The position numbers were made by a program, and so were the translations under genes. From Clusia tigrina (Eukaryota > Arthropoda > Insecta > Diptera > Clusiidae), in NCBI GenBank assembly GCA_920105625.2, contig OV050031.1, forward strand, positions 219,156,194 through 219,220,193: 64,000 nucleotides of DNA, written 5' to 3'. Shown here in pieces: positions 22,501 through 35,111 of this stretch; the stretch's first letter is position 1, and the number at the start of each line of letters is the position of its first letter. The notes below the pieces were generated by a model that saw nothing but the letters and a program-made list of their open reading frames with translations, was not told the origin of the DNA and ran no database searches.

Positions 22501-25049
22501 GGACAAAATTGTCATGCAAGTGGTGATGGTGGTGGAGGGGAAGCTACTGTCATACGTGAGCTGTCTCCGCCGCTGTCCGATGAGTATTTGGCCTCGTGCG
22601 GACACTCCTGATAGTGTGTCTTGGCGCAACAGGTACGCGGCTGGTCTCTGGTGCCGCAGCTGGCAAGCGAGTTCAAGACTTCCTTGTATTGATTTGACTT
22701 ATTCTGCGTTAGAGATCGGATATATTTAGTTTATTTTCTACTTAATAATGTTTTATTCAGATCACCCTCAGTTCACAGCAGTCGACATTGCCGCAAGTGT
22801 TCAGAATATCTGCATTCTGCACCAACCGTCCATTCAAGGAGCGGTAGCGAGATAGATCCAAAGCAGTCGGCACTGCCCTATCATTGTTGCCATCGAGAGA
22901 AATATCCGAGCACTCATGCACAGCATTGCCACAACAAGACTTCCGTTTAGCATCACCCAACAAGAACAGCACGTCGTGAGGATCAATGATTTTGTCCAAT
23001 TGGTTGCGTATCTCATCACAGCACTGCGGATAGCCCCGTTCACTATAAATGAATAGCAAACGGGAAATAATTAACAAGGACAACTCGACTCTAATCTGAA
23101 GCTTGTATTCCATGACAACATTGAAAATTCTAGATAACTATAAATTTAATCATGGCTAAGGAATTTCAGGAACCCTTTGATATCAATGTTCTAAAAATTA
23201 TTCGGAGGTTCAAACTAATCTCTGAAGTTTTGTTGAGGCATCACAAGCAAAATCATGGCTAAGGAATTTCAGGAACCATTCGATATCCATCTTCTGAAAA
23301 TTAGTCGGAGGTTCAAAGTAATCCCTGAAGTTTTGTGGGTTGACATCATTTCCATATTCTAAAAATTAACTCGGGTATCACAGTATGTTGGGATTAGTCG
23401 TAACCGAAACATCAGCTAAAGACTTTCTGGAAAGTTTCGATTTCCATCTCCTGAAAATTAGCTGAGAATATATCGACCCCAGAAAATCATAACAGAAATT
23501 GTAGAAATACATCTTTTGGGTCGATTCGATGTCCATTTTCCGAGAAGTAACTAATTGTTTAAAGCAAAGACTGATTACAGAATTATGCTTTATACGCCAA
23601 CTTTATAACTAAAGAATTTCTGGATAATCTCGATATCCATATTCTGTAAGATAGCTGTAGGTCCAGAATTTCTCTAGATACCTCAACAACGAAAGTTTTT
23701 AGCTCGGTTCCTTGTTCATCTTCCTAGGAATAGCTGAAGGTTCAAAGCGAAGTCAGACTCCACGATTCCTCTATATATGCCGAATAATATGGTAATCCCG
23801 ATTTCCATATTCTGTAACTAAGCTGAAGGGTCTGGATGAGGTTTTTGGGTGGATTCGATATCCATCTTCGAAGAATTAGCTGCAGACTCAAAGCAAAGAC
23901 TGATTGCAAACTTTTTCTGGATTCGTCATGACCATTATTATAGATATGATCTTTGAGTTTAGAATGATTACGGACGAAAATGGATCGAATCAACATTACA
24001 ATGAAAAAAAACTCGACCTACAAGAGAAGTACTGACAAAGAATCTTGCAGATTGTATATAAAGCAATGAAAGATTCACGATTTTTACAAGTTTGGATACT
24101 ATTTGGACCAATTATTAATATTTTTTCAAGGATCCAAAAAATTTCAAATTAGGATCCCTGGAAATTTATAAAATTCGAATAGTCAAGATCCAATAATTCA
24201 GCAACTGGGCAACTAATAATGGTACAATTGATTGGAGTTGTGTCTATTGCTAGACGAAAATCAGCCCTAGTATAAAGAGATCTAGCGAAATACCATATAC
24301 TCGTAAAACACTATAGGTACATATTTCTTGGACAGACAAACAATTGCTGGGTATTCCCCATAAAGTATTTGGATATCAACAAGGTCCACAAGGTAGCCTA
24401 GGGACCCAAAGGCCGAACCAAGTCATCTGTCATTGCATAAATTGTCACGTGAAAAATACATCTTTAGAAAACTTTTATAGACCCGCTTTATCGATCATGG
24501 AGGGGCGATCTAACCAACCGACCGACATCCATAAAAGCAGAGCTTCAGAGACCCCAACTGTACTTACACTTCAAAGCATTTGCATTGCAAACGCAACAGA
24601 ATTTCCAAAGTTCCCACAGTCTCCTCGCCACTCTTTAGCTCGCATTCTTGAATATGGTCCACTACACCCATAACACTGTTGATCTTCTGCAGCACAGAAG
24701 TCGGCCACGCCATTTCACCAGCAGCTGAAATTAGAAATAAGGCATAGTCACAACTCCTACCATCATAGCTCAGCCCAGAGTTCTACACACCAATCGGTTC
24801 ATCATTGTACGAAACCGTCATTCGCAGTGGAGTCTCGGCCAAATCTTCGCGCAACATATCCGGATTAACCTCGAACTCTATGCTGCGTCCAGCGCGAAAA
24901 TCCTGCACATTGATACGACTAGAAGTGAGCTTGATTTGAATAGCATTCATGATGATATCGACGGTCAACAGTTGAGTGTCCTCGATTTCCATTTGCGGTA
25001 TGTCGAGTCGGACGACGACCACGTCGAAAATAAAGCCCGCCGCGTCCAT
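19510..25049 (-). CDS. Cys-rich DUF4788/DUF4776-like insect protein, seven exons
   Basis: My model joins 25049-24791, 24724-24568, 23042-22766, 22703-22556, 22492-22357, 22292-21555 and 20551-19510 into 918 residues, with frame kept at every junction. Residues 1-230 start MDAAGFIFDVVVVRLDIPQM and include RLQCKCFE and a Cys-rich end. Later come zinc-ribbon-like clusters (RRCPVCKQ with CTRCGYK; CRCTCKNGKVCPYC), a basic low-complexity stretch, then the large last exon with YEYCKTMN, MGWLWSADD, KCTCHKPVADCFC and a Lys-rich tail. The organisation resembles uncharacterised insect proteins annotated DUF4788 plus DUF4776; function unknown. The weak point is exon 3 to 4: the donor GTGATC is poor, and reading through gives a stop at 22757 followed at once by AATAAA, so exons 1-3 could be a separate 233-residue gene. 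Intron 2 (1.5 kb) and intron 6 (1.0 kb) hold repeats. Confidence 0.75.
20986..21350. repeat. Two imperfect foldbacks in an intron
   Basis: The first structure pairs about 20986-21085 with about 21140-21226, seen for example as AAACTCCCAGACAGAAATGA against TCATTTCTGTTTGGGAGTTT and as ATTCGATTATACTATCG against its complement. The second, 21244-21350, pairs TTAGTTTAAGAGAGATCG with CGGTTTCTTAAACCAAAT. Both lie in intron 6 of the seven-exon gene. They resemble MITE-like foldback elements, though no target duplication is evident. Confidence 0.6.
23140..23960. repeat. Degenerate tandem repeat in intron 2
   Basis: Units of roughly 90-120 bp share CTAAGGAATTTCAGGAACC, TCGATATCCAT, TTCTGAAAATTAG and GGTTCAAAG. 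The first two units (23150-23330) are most alike and later ones decay. The array fills much of the intron between exons 2 and 3 of the DUF-like gene. Confidence 0.7.
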
Positions 25050-25611
25050 GGTGACTGGTAAGTTGGATACGTAGTAGCCAAAGATGAGTTGATATATACA
25101 CTATGTTCGTTTAATAGCGCGTCAATGCTATTCTTTTGACCTGTTATTTTGCACCAATTCAGAAATTTAAAAGATCACAAAAAAAATTTGCTCGGTTTGT
25201 CCTCAACGCATTCACGAAATTTGAAAAAGTTTCTTTTGAAATTTATGCAATTTTTAAAAATTTTAATAGAAAATTTTCCGATTTCAATGAAATAAATTTA
25301 AAAGCTGGGTCCAAACGATTTTTTGTGGATCGCAAGCAAGTGTGGGGTGATCAAAACAAATGTTTTCTTTTCTTTGCTAGAACAAAGTTGGGTATTTAAA
25401 GTACTTTGCAAGGCAAACAAATCATCCATACAAAGTTTCTGGGAAAATTATCAATATCGGCGGAAGATTCTTCTTTGAAACCTGGTATGGATTTCGGCTG
25501 CGTTTTCTGTAATCGGAAGATTTTGACAGGAAGGTGCACGAATGAGTACCATAAAATAGAATGCTTGAGGGAATGTCTTGAATCTGCAACATCATTCAGA
25601 ATACATCTTGG
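25050..25611. other. Upstream of the DUF-like gene
   Basis: Sequence just above 25049 should contain the promoter and 5' UTR of the minus-strand gene. Open frames at 25136-25399 and 25406-25699 carry no motif and are AT-rich. Nothing else is supported. Confidence 0.4.
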
Positions 25612-26340
25612 ACCTAGGTTAGGTTGGGTTTTCGTAGCAGCCAGTCTACAGACCAATTTACATCGACCACAGTGGGTCCATTGCGATACCACCACGTAAC
25701 ACTGCACCTCTACCTCACTCGTGAAACCATTTTGAAGCCCTAATAAAGCCCAGGATTTCTTGGACCTTATCGCCGGATACTTCCGTAAGAGAACTAAAGA
25801 TGTATTTGCCTAAGGAGCCACATCTGCTTCTAGCTAGAGCCGGGCACCTACAGAAGAGATATTCCGCAGTCTCCTCCTCATCCCTACAGCTTCTGCAGTT
25901 TCCATGAGAGAATACTCCTAGCCTGAGAGAATGACATCCGAATAGTCAATGACCAGTTATACAAGCCACAACCTTAGAGATATCTTCTCTCCACAGGGCA
26001 AGCAAGTCTCTAGATATCTTCTCTCGACAATCCAAGCAAATCTCTAGATTTTTTCCTATCAAGTTCCGGCCATATTAGCCTAGTCGTTAAGCAAGTTCCT
26101 ACGTCTGTCCAAGACCTATTGGTCTCATGGACGATGCTATCCTTCAACATAAGTTTGCAGGTGGCAATTAGGATGCCAACCTCGCATCTGTCCCTACCAC
26201 AGAGGAAGGTTGGTACCCCTTTTATATAGTTCATCATCCCAATATTCAATATCCCTATGTCCCGGAACCCATAGGTGTACCCTAAAAACGGTGCTGACAT
26301 CATTTGGGCTGCCAAGCAGTAACCAACGCATGTTCTTTCA
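25612..26340 (-). mobile_element. Non-LTR 3' end (family shared with 55797-56450)
   Basis: In minus orientation it reads a degraded RNase H end, TRLIWPELDRKKSRDLLGLS, a TGHW-like segment, a Cys-rich tail and SLTEVSGDK, and it terminates at a CCTAACCTA-type end near 25612. A duplicated piece occurs around 25975-26035. The second copy at 55797 is collinear. It is 5'-truncated and frameshifted. Confidence 0.7.
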
Positions 26341-26379
26341 GTTGATTAACTTCAGGAACTGGAGAGATATTGTGATTCA

Positions 26380-27740
26380 CCATGACTTCAACTGTAAAGT
26401 TTGCTACAACTCGAGCCGTGTGTGAAAGTTACCGAGATAGGAGAACGGAAGAGAGACGCCTTTTCCGACGGAAGAACCGCGAGCAGGCATTAGCACGAGG
26501 CGAGATGTACCGGGACAGAAATGATGCTCTTAAACTCTCTCAACACAATAGGCGTCTGAGCCAAGGTTTTAAGCTTGGAGCATATACCTAAAGAGATGAA
26601 AATGGGAATCTGGTTAAGGAGAGGCAGTGCAAATTAAGATTATGGAGGGAACATTTCTCTAAATTACTTGCAGGCGACGATGTCACCCATACCGCCTCTG
26701 GAGAATTTAACCCGATACCCCCAATTGAAGATGACGGAGTGGTTATTCCACCACCTCCGAGTTGATATTTAGCGACTAAATAACAACAAAGCAGTTGGTG
26801 CCGATGGACTGCCTGCTGAGTAGTTCAAGGCCGGCAGCGATGAGCTGATAGGTTGCATGCATCAACTCATCAGTATAACATGACTAGAAGAAAGCTTGCC
26901 CAATGATTGGAATCTCGGTGTCCTTTGTCCTGTATTTAAGAAAGGTGACCTAATGATATGCGCCAACTACCGGGGAATCAGTCTTATTGCCATCTCATAT
27001 AAGGTGCTGTCGAGTGTATTGTGTAATAGATTAAATTTCTATGCCAACCCAATGATTGGACCTTATCAAGACGGTCTTAGACCTGGAAATTCCTCTATGG
27101 ACCAGATCTGAACGCTACGCCAAATCTTGGGGAAAAAAACTCATGAGAAACAGATCAACACCCATCATCTTTTTGTCGACAATAAACCTGCGTTCGATAA
27201 CAGTTTGCCTATATGCCATCATGTCTGATATCGTTATACCCTCAAAGCTAATGCGGCTTTATATAATGACATTGAGCAGTATGTCCAGCGCTGTCAAGGT
27301 AGGAAGTGACCCCTCCGAACCGTTCAATACCGTGAGAGGTTTCAAACAAGGTGATCCACTATTGTGCGACCTCTTCGATTTCGTCATTGAAGAGGTACTG
27401 CGGAAGGCCGGTGTACATCGGAATGGCACTATTTTCTACAAAAGTGTTCAGCTCCTCGCATATGCTAATGGCATCGACAGCATTGGACGTTGCAATGAAA
27501 AAGAATCAGCGAAAATGGGTATGATGGTGAACGAGGGCAAGACAAAGTATATGTTGTCCACCGGCGGGAAGACTCGGCGTTTAGGATCCAATGTTACAGC
27601 GGACAACTGTACTTTAGAAGTTGTCAAGCTACTCATATAAATTGACACCGCCATTAAGGCCAAAAACGACGTTAGCCTGGAGCTTAACCGAAGAATCAAG
27701 CTGATAAGTTCGGCCGTAACCCGATAGCGGGTTATCTTCA
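26380..27740 (+). mobile_element. RTE-like non-LTR retrotransposon relic
   Basis: Plus-strand order starts with a pre-RT region (RTEERRLFRRKNREQALARG, LRLWREHFSKLLAGDD, IPPIEDDGVVIPPP). RT motifs follow (NDWNLGVLCPVFKKGD, CANYRGISLIAISYKVLSS, FKQGDPLLCDLFDFVIEE), then the catalytic site, which reads LLAYANGID. RTE RTs need an Asp pair there (YADD or FADD), so the active site is lost. KMGMMVNEGKTKYM and an end near 27740 follow. At least three frameshifts or stops are present. It is one of the longest RTE copies in the window but dead. Confidence 0.8.
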
Positions 27741-27796
27741 CAGATTCTTTTGATTTGATTAGACCACATAAGTAAGTAAGGTAAAGTGACGTAAGA

Positions 27797-28004
27797 GAAG
27801 TTTACTTTGAGCAACTGTCGCAATTTCAATGCAAATCCCAAATATGTATACGAGTATGTTTATGTGTATGTACAATGTACATACACATAAACATATACAC
27901 ATAAACATATACATATACATGTACATTGTACATGTATATGTATATGTACCTGGCTTTGTATATGTTTACGTATATATGAAAGAGAAGTTTACTTTGAGCA
28001 ACTG
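27797..28004. repeat. AT-rich double palindrome between 27-bp direct repeats
   Basis: Two perfect palindromes occur: arms 27855-27873 and 27877-27895 (19 bp, 3-bp spacer), and arms 27905-27925 and 27927-27947 (21 bp, 1-bp spacer). They are built from TATG and CATA units. The segment is bracketed by direct repeats of a 27-bp sequence beginning AGAGAAGTTTACTTTGAGC at 27797 and 27978. Confidence 0.85.
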
Positions 28005-28740
28005 TCGAATGGCAATGAAAATGTGTGCTGCCAAGCTTTTTTTCTTGTGTACAATTTACTGACGATTTGGCAGCACTCCGTTGTGGTCATACAATCATAT
28101 TTAAAGATTCAATTACAAAATAAAATTACTAATAACTAATAAAAAAGGAAGTAGCAGAAGCAACACCTACCAGCATGAGCAAAGAACCCAATATAAAGCC
28201 TGATATCAGGTCTTGTAGAGTGAAGGCCTGAAGCAATTTGCAACTGGGAATTATCGTTAATTAAGTGTTCCCACTAATATCCACACCTGTATAGGCATAA
28301 CATACGACATATCATATATTTAATATACATTTATATCATTTCTGGATATTTTAACAACAATCACATTCACAGAGAATTTATAATTGCAATGTTCTAATTG
28401 AGAATCTAACATCAAGCGCCTGAGTAATCTTAAAAACTTTATTTATGAATAAGTACTTCTCGAATGACGCAATAGAATACAGCGCCAGCTTGTCCAAACA
28501 CAGTGTGTCTTTAGTTAGAATATATGCATACGTGTGGGTATAGGAAGAGTTATTAGAGAGCCTTTGCAGTATAGACTCCAATTCGCCATCATGTACACAT
28601 AATTGGAATGAACTTTTTCGCCTCACTGTAGTGGCGATACGGATACATGTTAGTGACGGGGTGTGACAGGTCTATTCCGGCAATGTTTATATTTACAACA
28701 ATTTCTGTTCAGGCCTCTGCTGCAGCTGACACCTAGTTAG
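28005..28740. other. Unassigned AT-rich sequence
   Basis: No supported gene or element. A short minus-strand open frame at 28378-28626 has no motif. Confidence 0.4.
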
Positions 28741-29430
28741 GTGAGGTTAATGCGAGAATAGATCATCCTTTATATGAAGTGAGAATATATCCTCCTTTAT
28801 TTGAAGTGAGAATAGATCCTCCTTTATTTGAAGTGGGAATAGATCCTCATTTATTTGAGACATTTTGTGAGAAGAGATTCTCCTTTATTTGAAAGACATT
28901 TTGTGAGAAGAGATCCAATTTTATTTAATGTGAGCATAGAACCTCCTTTGTTGTGATAATAGATCCTTCTTTATTTGAAATAAATTTTTTGCGAAGAGAG
29001 ATTTATTTTATGTGAAATATATCATTTATTTGATGTGATAATAGATCCTCCTTTATTTGATGTGACACTATATCCTCCTTTAAGTGATGTGAGAAGAGAT
29101 TCTCCTTTATTTGAAGTGAGAATAGATCGTCCTTCATTTGAAATAAATATTGTGAGAAGAGATTATCGTATATTTTATGTGAAATATATTTTTTATTTGA
29201 TGTGAGAATAGATCCTCCTTTATTTGAAAGACATTTTGTGAGAAGAGATCCAATTTTATTTAATGTGAGCATAGAACCTCCTTTGTTTGATGTGAGAATA
29301 GATCCTCCTTTATTTGAAAGACATTTTTTGCGAAGAGAGATTTATTTGATGAGAATAGATCCTCCTTTATTTAAAGTGATAATAAGTCATCCTTTATTTG
29401 ATGTTAGAATATTTCCTCCTTTCTCTTGAT
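28741..29430. repeat. Tandem array, period about 30 bp
   Basis: Roughly twenty units of GTGAGAATAGATCCTCC plus TTTATTTGA, some carrying an insert AAGACATTTTGTG. Open frames on both strands across it (for example 29003-29272 and 29202-29429) arise from the repeat and are not genes. Confidence 0.85.
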
Positions 29431-30177
29431 AAGTTGTCAGCTATTACAAAGGACTTGATAGTAAATTGTTCTAGGTAATCAGCAGACAATAATTTGAGAG
29501 GCAGAATATACCAAAAGAAGAAGCCCCTCAACTATTAAAGAGTCTGCCGGTATATTTTGCTCATACATGAATAGTAAAATAAATGGTTTCATATAATTAA
29601 TCTGGAAACAATGTTGAAGTTTCCCGGGTTATTTTCAGTTCATAAATTAATTCAATACTCGACATTCTCATAGAAATTCAACCATGTGAGTCATGGAGGT
29701 ACAACATTCATTTGTGTTGCTTGGAGATAAAAATAAATGACTACGTGCCAAAGGTTAAATTGGTATCAATAAAATTTTTATTAAATAACATTCTTTTTGG
29801 GAAACTTTAACACTTAAACCAAATGTGAATTCAAAATGGTTGAGTAGAAATATACATCTATGTTCCATGTTCTTGTAAATATTATTTTTGTAGACAAATG
29901 ATTTTAAAACGCACGTTGTACAATTTGGTTTCTTATTGCAAATTTGTGTAAATAATTTTTTAACAAATTTATATATAATTTATTGAAATTTTCGTTTGTT
30001 TGTTTGTTTGTTTACCCAGCGACTTAATTTTGTCTTTTATATTATAAAAACGAACTAAATTCATGTTGCCCCTAATCATCATGAGTAACAACTACTACTG
30101 CAGTAATACGAAAAAAGTCTCGAAAATAAATAATTTTGTGGGCAGTTCGAGCGTTTGGCACTCTGTTTATGCGTGTT
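29431..30177 (-). other. Tpi 3' UTR and downstream region
   Basis: AT-rich sequence follows the Tpi stop. On the minus strand an AATAAA occurs near 29980, about 200 bp past the stop, and another near 29776. Either could be the cleavage signal; the nearer is more likely. No other gene is seen. Confidence 0.45.
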
Positions 30178-31625
<1,448 letters not shown>

Positions 31626-32008
31626 GTTTACAACAGTGAATAGCGCCCGTGGGAACAGTACGTAACACTGTTCGGTGAGATATTCTGGCAACAGTTCGAA
31701 AAAAGTAAAATGCGAACCAGAATGCAATTTACGCGAATCGTAAATTTTGAACTTATTTACAACGGGAATAAAATGTTTTGCTTTCGAATACATATTTAAC
31801 AGTTGAGGAAGCATACGTATTTATTAAAAGAAACTCACAAATGTTATATATACAGTTATATATGCTACGCTTCACTTTTAAAAGTTTTCTAATGTGAAAA
31901 TATTGAATTTTACGGCAACTTCACAAATACTTTGGTTACTTTATATTTCGAATTATTTCAGTATAGTAACAACGGACTCCTAACAACTTGTAGAAGTGTT
32001 CAAATAAT

Positions 32009-32124
32009 TCAGTTTACTGATGCACAGTACAACGACTGCTCTTGAGGCAGCATGCAGGGATCATACAAATTGCAACTCGTAGGGCTCTGCTGCAGATAAC
32101 GGCCGCTGGAGGGCAGGGTGAGTG
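32009..32124 (-). CDS. Terminal exon of an unidentified minus-strand gene
   Basis: A polypyrimidine-AG acceptor (ATTTTCAG, minus strand) at 32125 is followed by 2 bases and 37 codons to a TGA at 32009: LTLPSSGRYLQQSPTS, then CNLYDPCMLPQEQ and a Cys near the end. The composition is unlike the surrounding AT-rich DNA and looks coding. It would need an upstream exon ending in phase 1, which I did not find among the repeats to the right. No family recognised; it could be a chance open frame. Confidence 0.4.
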
Positions 32125-32129
32125 CTGAA

Positions 32130-32527
32130 AATTGAATGTAAATTGGGGGCCTCCCAACAATTCATCGATTCCAAATGTTCACTGTTTAGCTTAATTCAAT
32201 AAGGATTTGTATCGGGATATCATCAGGTTTGCTTGGGAATTATAATAAATAATTCCTATTGTTCCGCGGGGATCAAAGGCCCACAAAATATTGGTTGCTT
32301 GGTAATCATCAGTGTTGGCTCGACGCACGGTCCTAGTTGAACCTTGACCTCCCACACTTGTTTGGTAATATTAAGTTAATTATATTATTAAAGTTAATAT
32401 ATAGTTATTAACGTTAAGTTATTAAAGCTAATTATAGAGTTTTGTATATTAGTTTTTTAATCCATGATCAAATGTTTCTTGCAGACTGTTTGAAGCCAGA
32501 CTCATAACCGATCCATAATTTTATGAA

Positions 32528-32569
<42 letters not shown>

Positions 32570-32934
32570 GCCTTGCACCATAATTAATTATGCCTGCAAG
32601 GGATTGGGGGAATGAGTACCAGCCACTAAGACCTTCGACTCGAAGAAATAAAGATTTAAAATAAGCATGGTCTGAAACATGCCCGATGAAGAATTTGAAC
32701 CCACGACTCCCCGAGTATATAATTTATTTATAAGGGTCTCTTAGCTGACTGACTGATGAACTGTTTTTTAATTATTTAGTAAACCACCAATATATGATTT
32801 AAGTTGTATAACCAATGCCTCAGAAATTAGTTTCACATCGTTTCCTTTGAAGCTTCTGAAGTGATAAGATACTGCTATAACATTGTTAATACAAGCACTA
32901 TAAAATAAGGGTTTCAAGGCTGTCGATGATTATA
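32130..32934. repeat. Repeat-rich stretch: ATT microsatellite and an interspersed repeat
   Basis: An (ATT)n run lies at 32522-32567. Next, 32590-32700 contains ACTAAGACCTTCGACTCGAA followed by AAATAAAGATTT and TAAGCAT. This matches copies at 40230-40320 and 55670-55760 and, inverted, at 47040-47200. It has no coding capacity; a SINE or other non-autonomous family is plausible. Confidence 0.6.
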
Positions 32935-33075
32935 ACTGTCATGGACCGAATGATACCAGTCATGGACTGAATGATACCAGTCATGGACCGAATGATAACA
33001 GTCATGGACCGAATGATGCCAGTCATGGACCGAATGATACCAGTCATGGACCGAATAATAGCAGTCATGGAAAAA
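32935..33075. repeat. 21-bp minisatellite
   Basis: Six tandem units of CATGGACCGAATGATACCAG plus one base, with small substitutions. Because 21 is a multiple of three, it produces long repetitive open frames that are not genes. Confidence 0.9.
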
Positions 33076-33099
33076 AATAAGAATAATTGACAACAATCG

Positions 33100-33800
33100 A
33101 ATAAAAACAATCCAGTCAAAAATTCTCTCGGGAGATCAAGAATAATCGAATGAATGAATAATTAACAACAATACCAATAACAACAATACCAATACTGGAT
33201 TGTTTTTATTCATCCGGTCGAGAGTACTCGATTACACGAGTGAATTTTTCGCTTGATTTTTTTCTCGATTACTACTCTACTCATGTGAATTTTAACAATT
33301 CATAAAAACATTCCAGTTATTCGACTGTTGTTATTTATTCATTCATTCGATGGTTCTCGATCACTTCATTACTCGTGTGAATTTTAACAGCAATTGATAA
33401 AAAGAATCCAGCTATTAGATTTTTTTAGATTCCATTATTCGTGTAAATTTTATCAATAATCGAATAAAAACTATGCAGTTATTCGATTCAATTGTTGTCA
33501 TTCACTCGATAGTTCTCGATTCCTCCATTACTCGTCTAATTTTTAACATTTGAATAAAAGCAAACCGATTTTTTATTGTTGTTCATTATTCATTCTTTCG
33601 ATACTTCTCGATTACTTAATTACTCGAGTGAATTTTTCACTCGTATGCTTCATTAGTCTTTCGTTCGTTTCGAATGAACAGAAAACAATTCGATTTCCAA
33701 GATAAAAAAACTTTTTTTAATGAAAAAATCATTCGATTATTCAAACGACTCGATTACTCCTTATTCTATAGTTCAAATCACTCGATTGCCCCATCACTAA
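33100..33800. repeat. Degenerate tandem array, period about 110-130 bp
   Basis: Units share TCTCGATTAC, ACTCGTGTGAATTTTAACA, AATAAAAACAATCCAG and TTCATTCGAT. Five or six diverged units are visible. No coding sequence. Confidence 0.65.
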
Positions 33801-34189
33801 TTAGACCACCCCTATGAGCTGAGTCAAATTTAATGAAACACGTCCATATTCGTCGGATGTCTTCAAAGAAGGATATCTTAAACATAGATTAGGAGAAGGA
33901 AGTCTGCCATCGAAGTGTATGCCCGAGAATGTCTTCATAGAAGACTAAACGGTAAGCACCGTATAAAAGTTAGGGCCATTTGAAGTTTTATCAGTGTTTC
34001 ATTTGGGAGTTAATGGTAGCATAGCTTTGACCGATATCTCAAAATGACAAGAGTACTTTATTGTCACTATATTTCAAGGTATTATGACGCTCCAGTAAAA
34101 AGTTACAGCATTTGAATGTAGCAAACTTTGATAGGTGTAGGACGCACCATATAAAATGACATTATGTTAGATACCCAGGCTGGTTCTTA
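33801..34189. other. Unassigned sequence
   Basis: I see nothing that can be supported as a gene or a known element here. Confidence 0.4.
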
Positions 34190-34915
34190 AGGCACCGTAC
34201 TACCATACGTCTACGAATGGCTGAAGAATATTATAAAATCCTAAATGAACTAGGCAAAGGCAACAATGTCGCATTTTGTTGGATGCCTGGACATGAATGG
34301 CACACTGGGAATGAACGGTCTGCCTCGCAAAACGGGGACAGCTCTGCAAAAGGATACTAAACTTGGCCCTGAACCTTTCTGCGGTATGGCTACAGGCCAC
34401 TCTGCAGACTTACTTAGGAAATGGGAAGAAACTCAGGTAGCTATGCAATGGCAGCATGCTTCTGACCAAAGAAGGGCAAAGATATTTCTTACCTCAACCA
34501 GAAGTAACTGTAACCATGAACCGCGAGAATCTTAGGACTATAGTGGGATATCTGAGAGGACACTGATACCTAACAAGATAGACCTGCCAGACATATCTAA
34601 CTGCAGATTCTACGTACGCAACTCTGAAACATCAGACCACATCCTATGTGAGTGTCCAAGGTTCAAAAATGAGAGATCAACATTTCTGGGGGAGTTCTTC
34701 ACAGACCCTCCTATAATTTGGAGCCTTCAACCTTCCAAACTGCTTCAGTTTATAAAGAGTCGGAAGTTAAGGTGTATTATAGGGATCAGCAGAATAGGTC
34801 CTTCTGGGCCCCAGTACGACTACTCCCTGATATTAAAAACAATAGTTTGGGAGAAGAGTGGCTTATCTATACTAATCTATGTCTTAAGTACAAAAGTAGT
34901 CGATTGGATGATATT
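34190..34915 (+). mobile_element. Non-LTR 3' fragment (family shared with 39525-40075)
   Basis: The plus strand carries an RNase H end (NNVAFCWMPGHEWHTGNERS), then NRENLRTIVGYLRGH with frameshifts. It ends with SVYKESEVKVYYRDQQNRSF followed by WAPVRLLPDI, all matching the better preserved copy at 39707-40147. Confidence 0.7.
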
Positions 34916-35111
34916 TAGTCGAGTTGGAAAACGAAGTCGTTCAGAGCTGTTCAAATATGTTAGGTAATATCTGATCAATCCTTTCTATAACATTATTTTG
35001 CTTAAAATATTAAAATATTGTTTGTTTCTAGATTTTTTATGAATAATTTGTTTATTTTAAACAATACCCTTGGGGAAATCTGTTTCCTTGTATATAGCAT
35101 CCTTCCTTATA

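Noticed and set aside
29003..29429. Open frames on both strands with a repeating hydrophobic pattern
   Set aside because: The 30-bp tandem repeat is a multiple of three and creates them; there is no start context or splice signal.
28750..29430. CRISPR-like array of 30-bp repeats
   Set aside because: Units are directly adjacent without unique spacers, and the genome is that of an insect.
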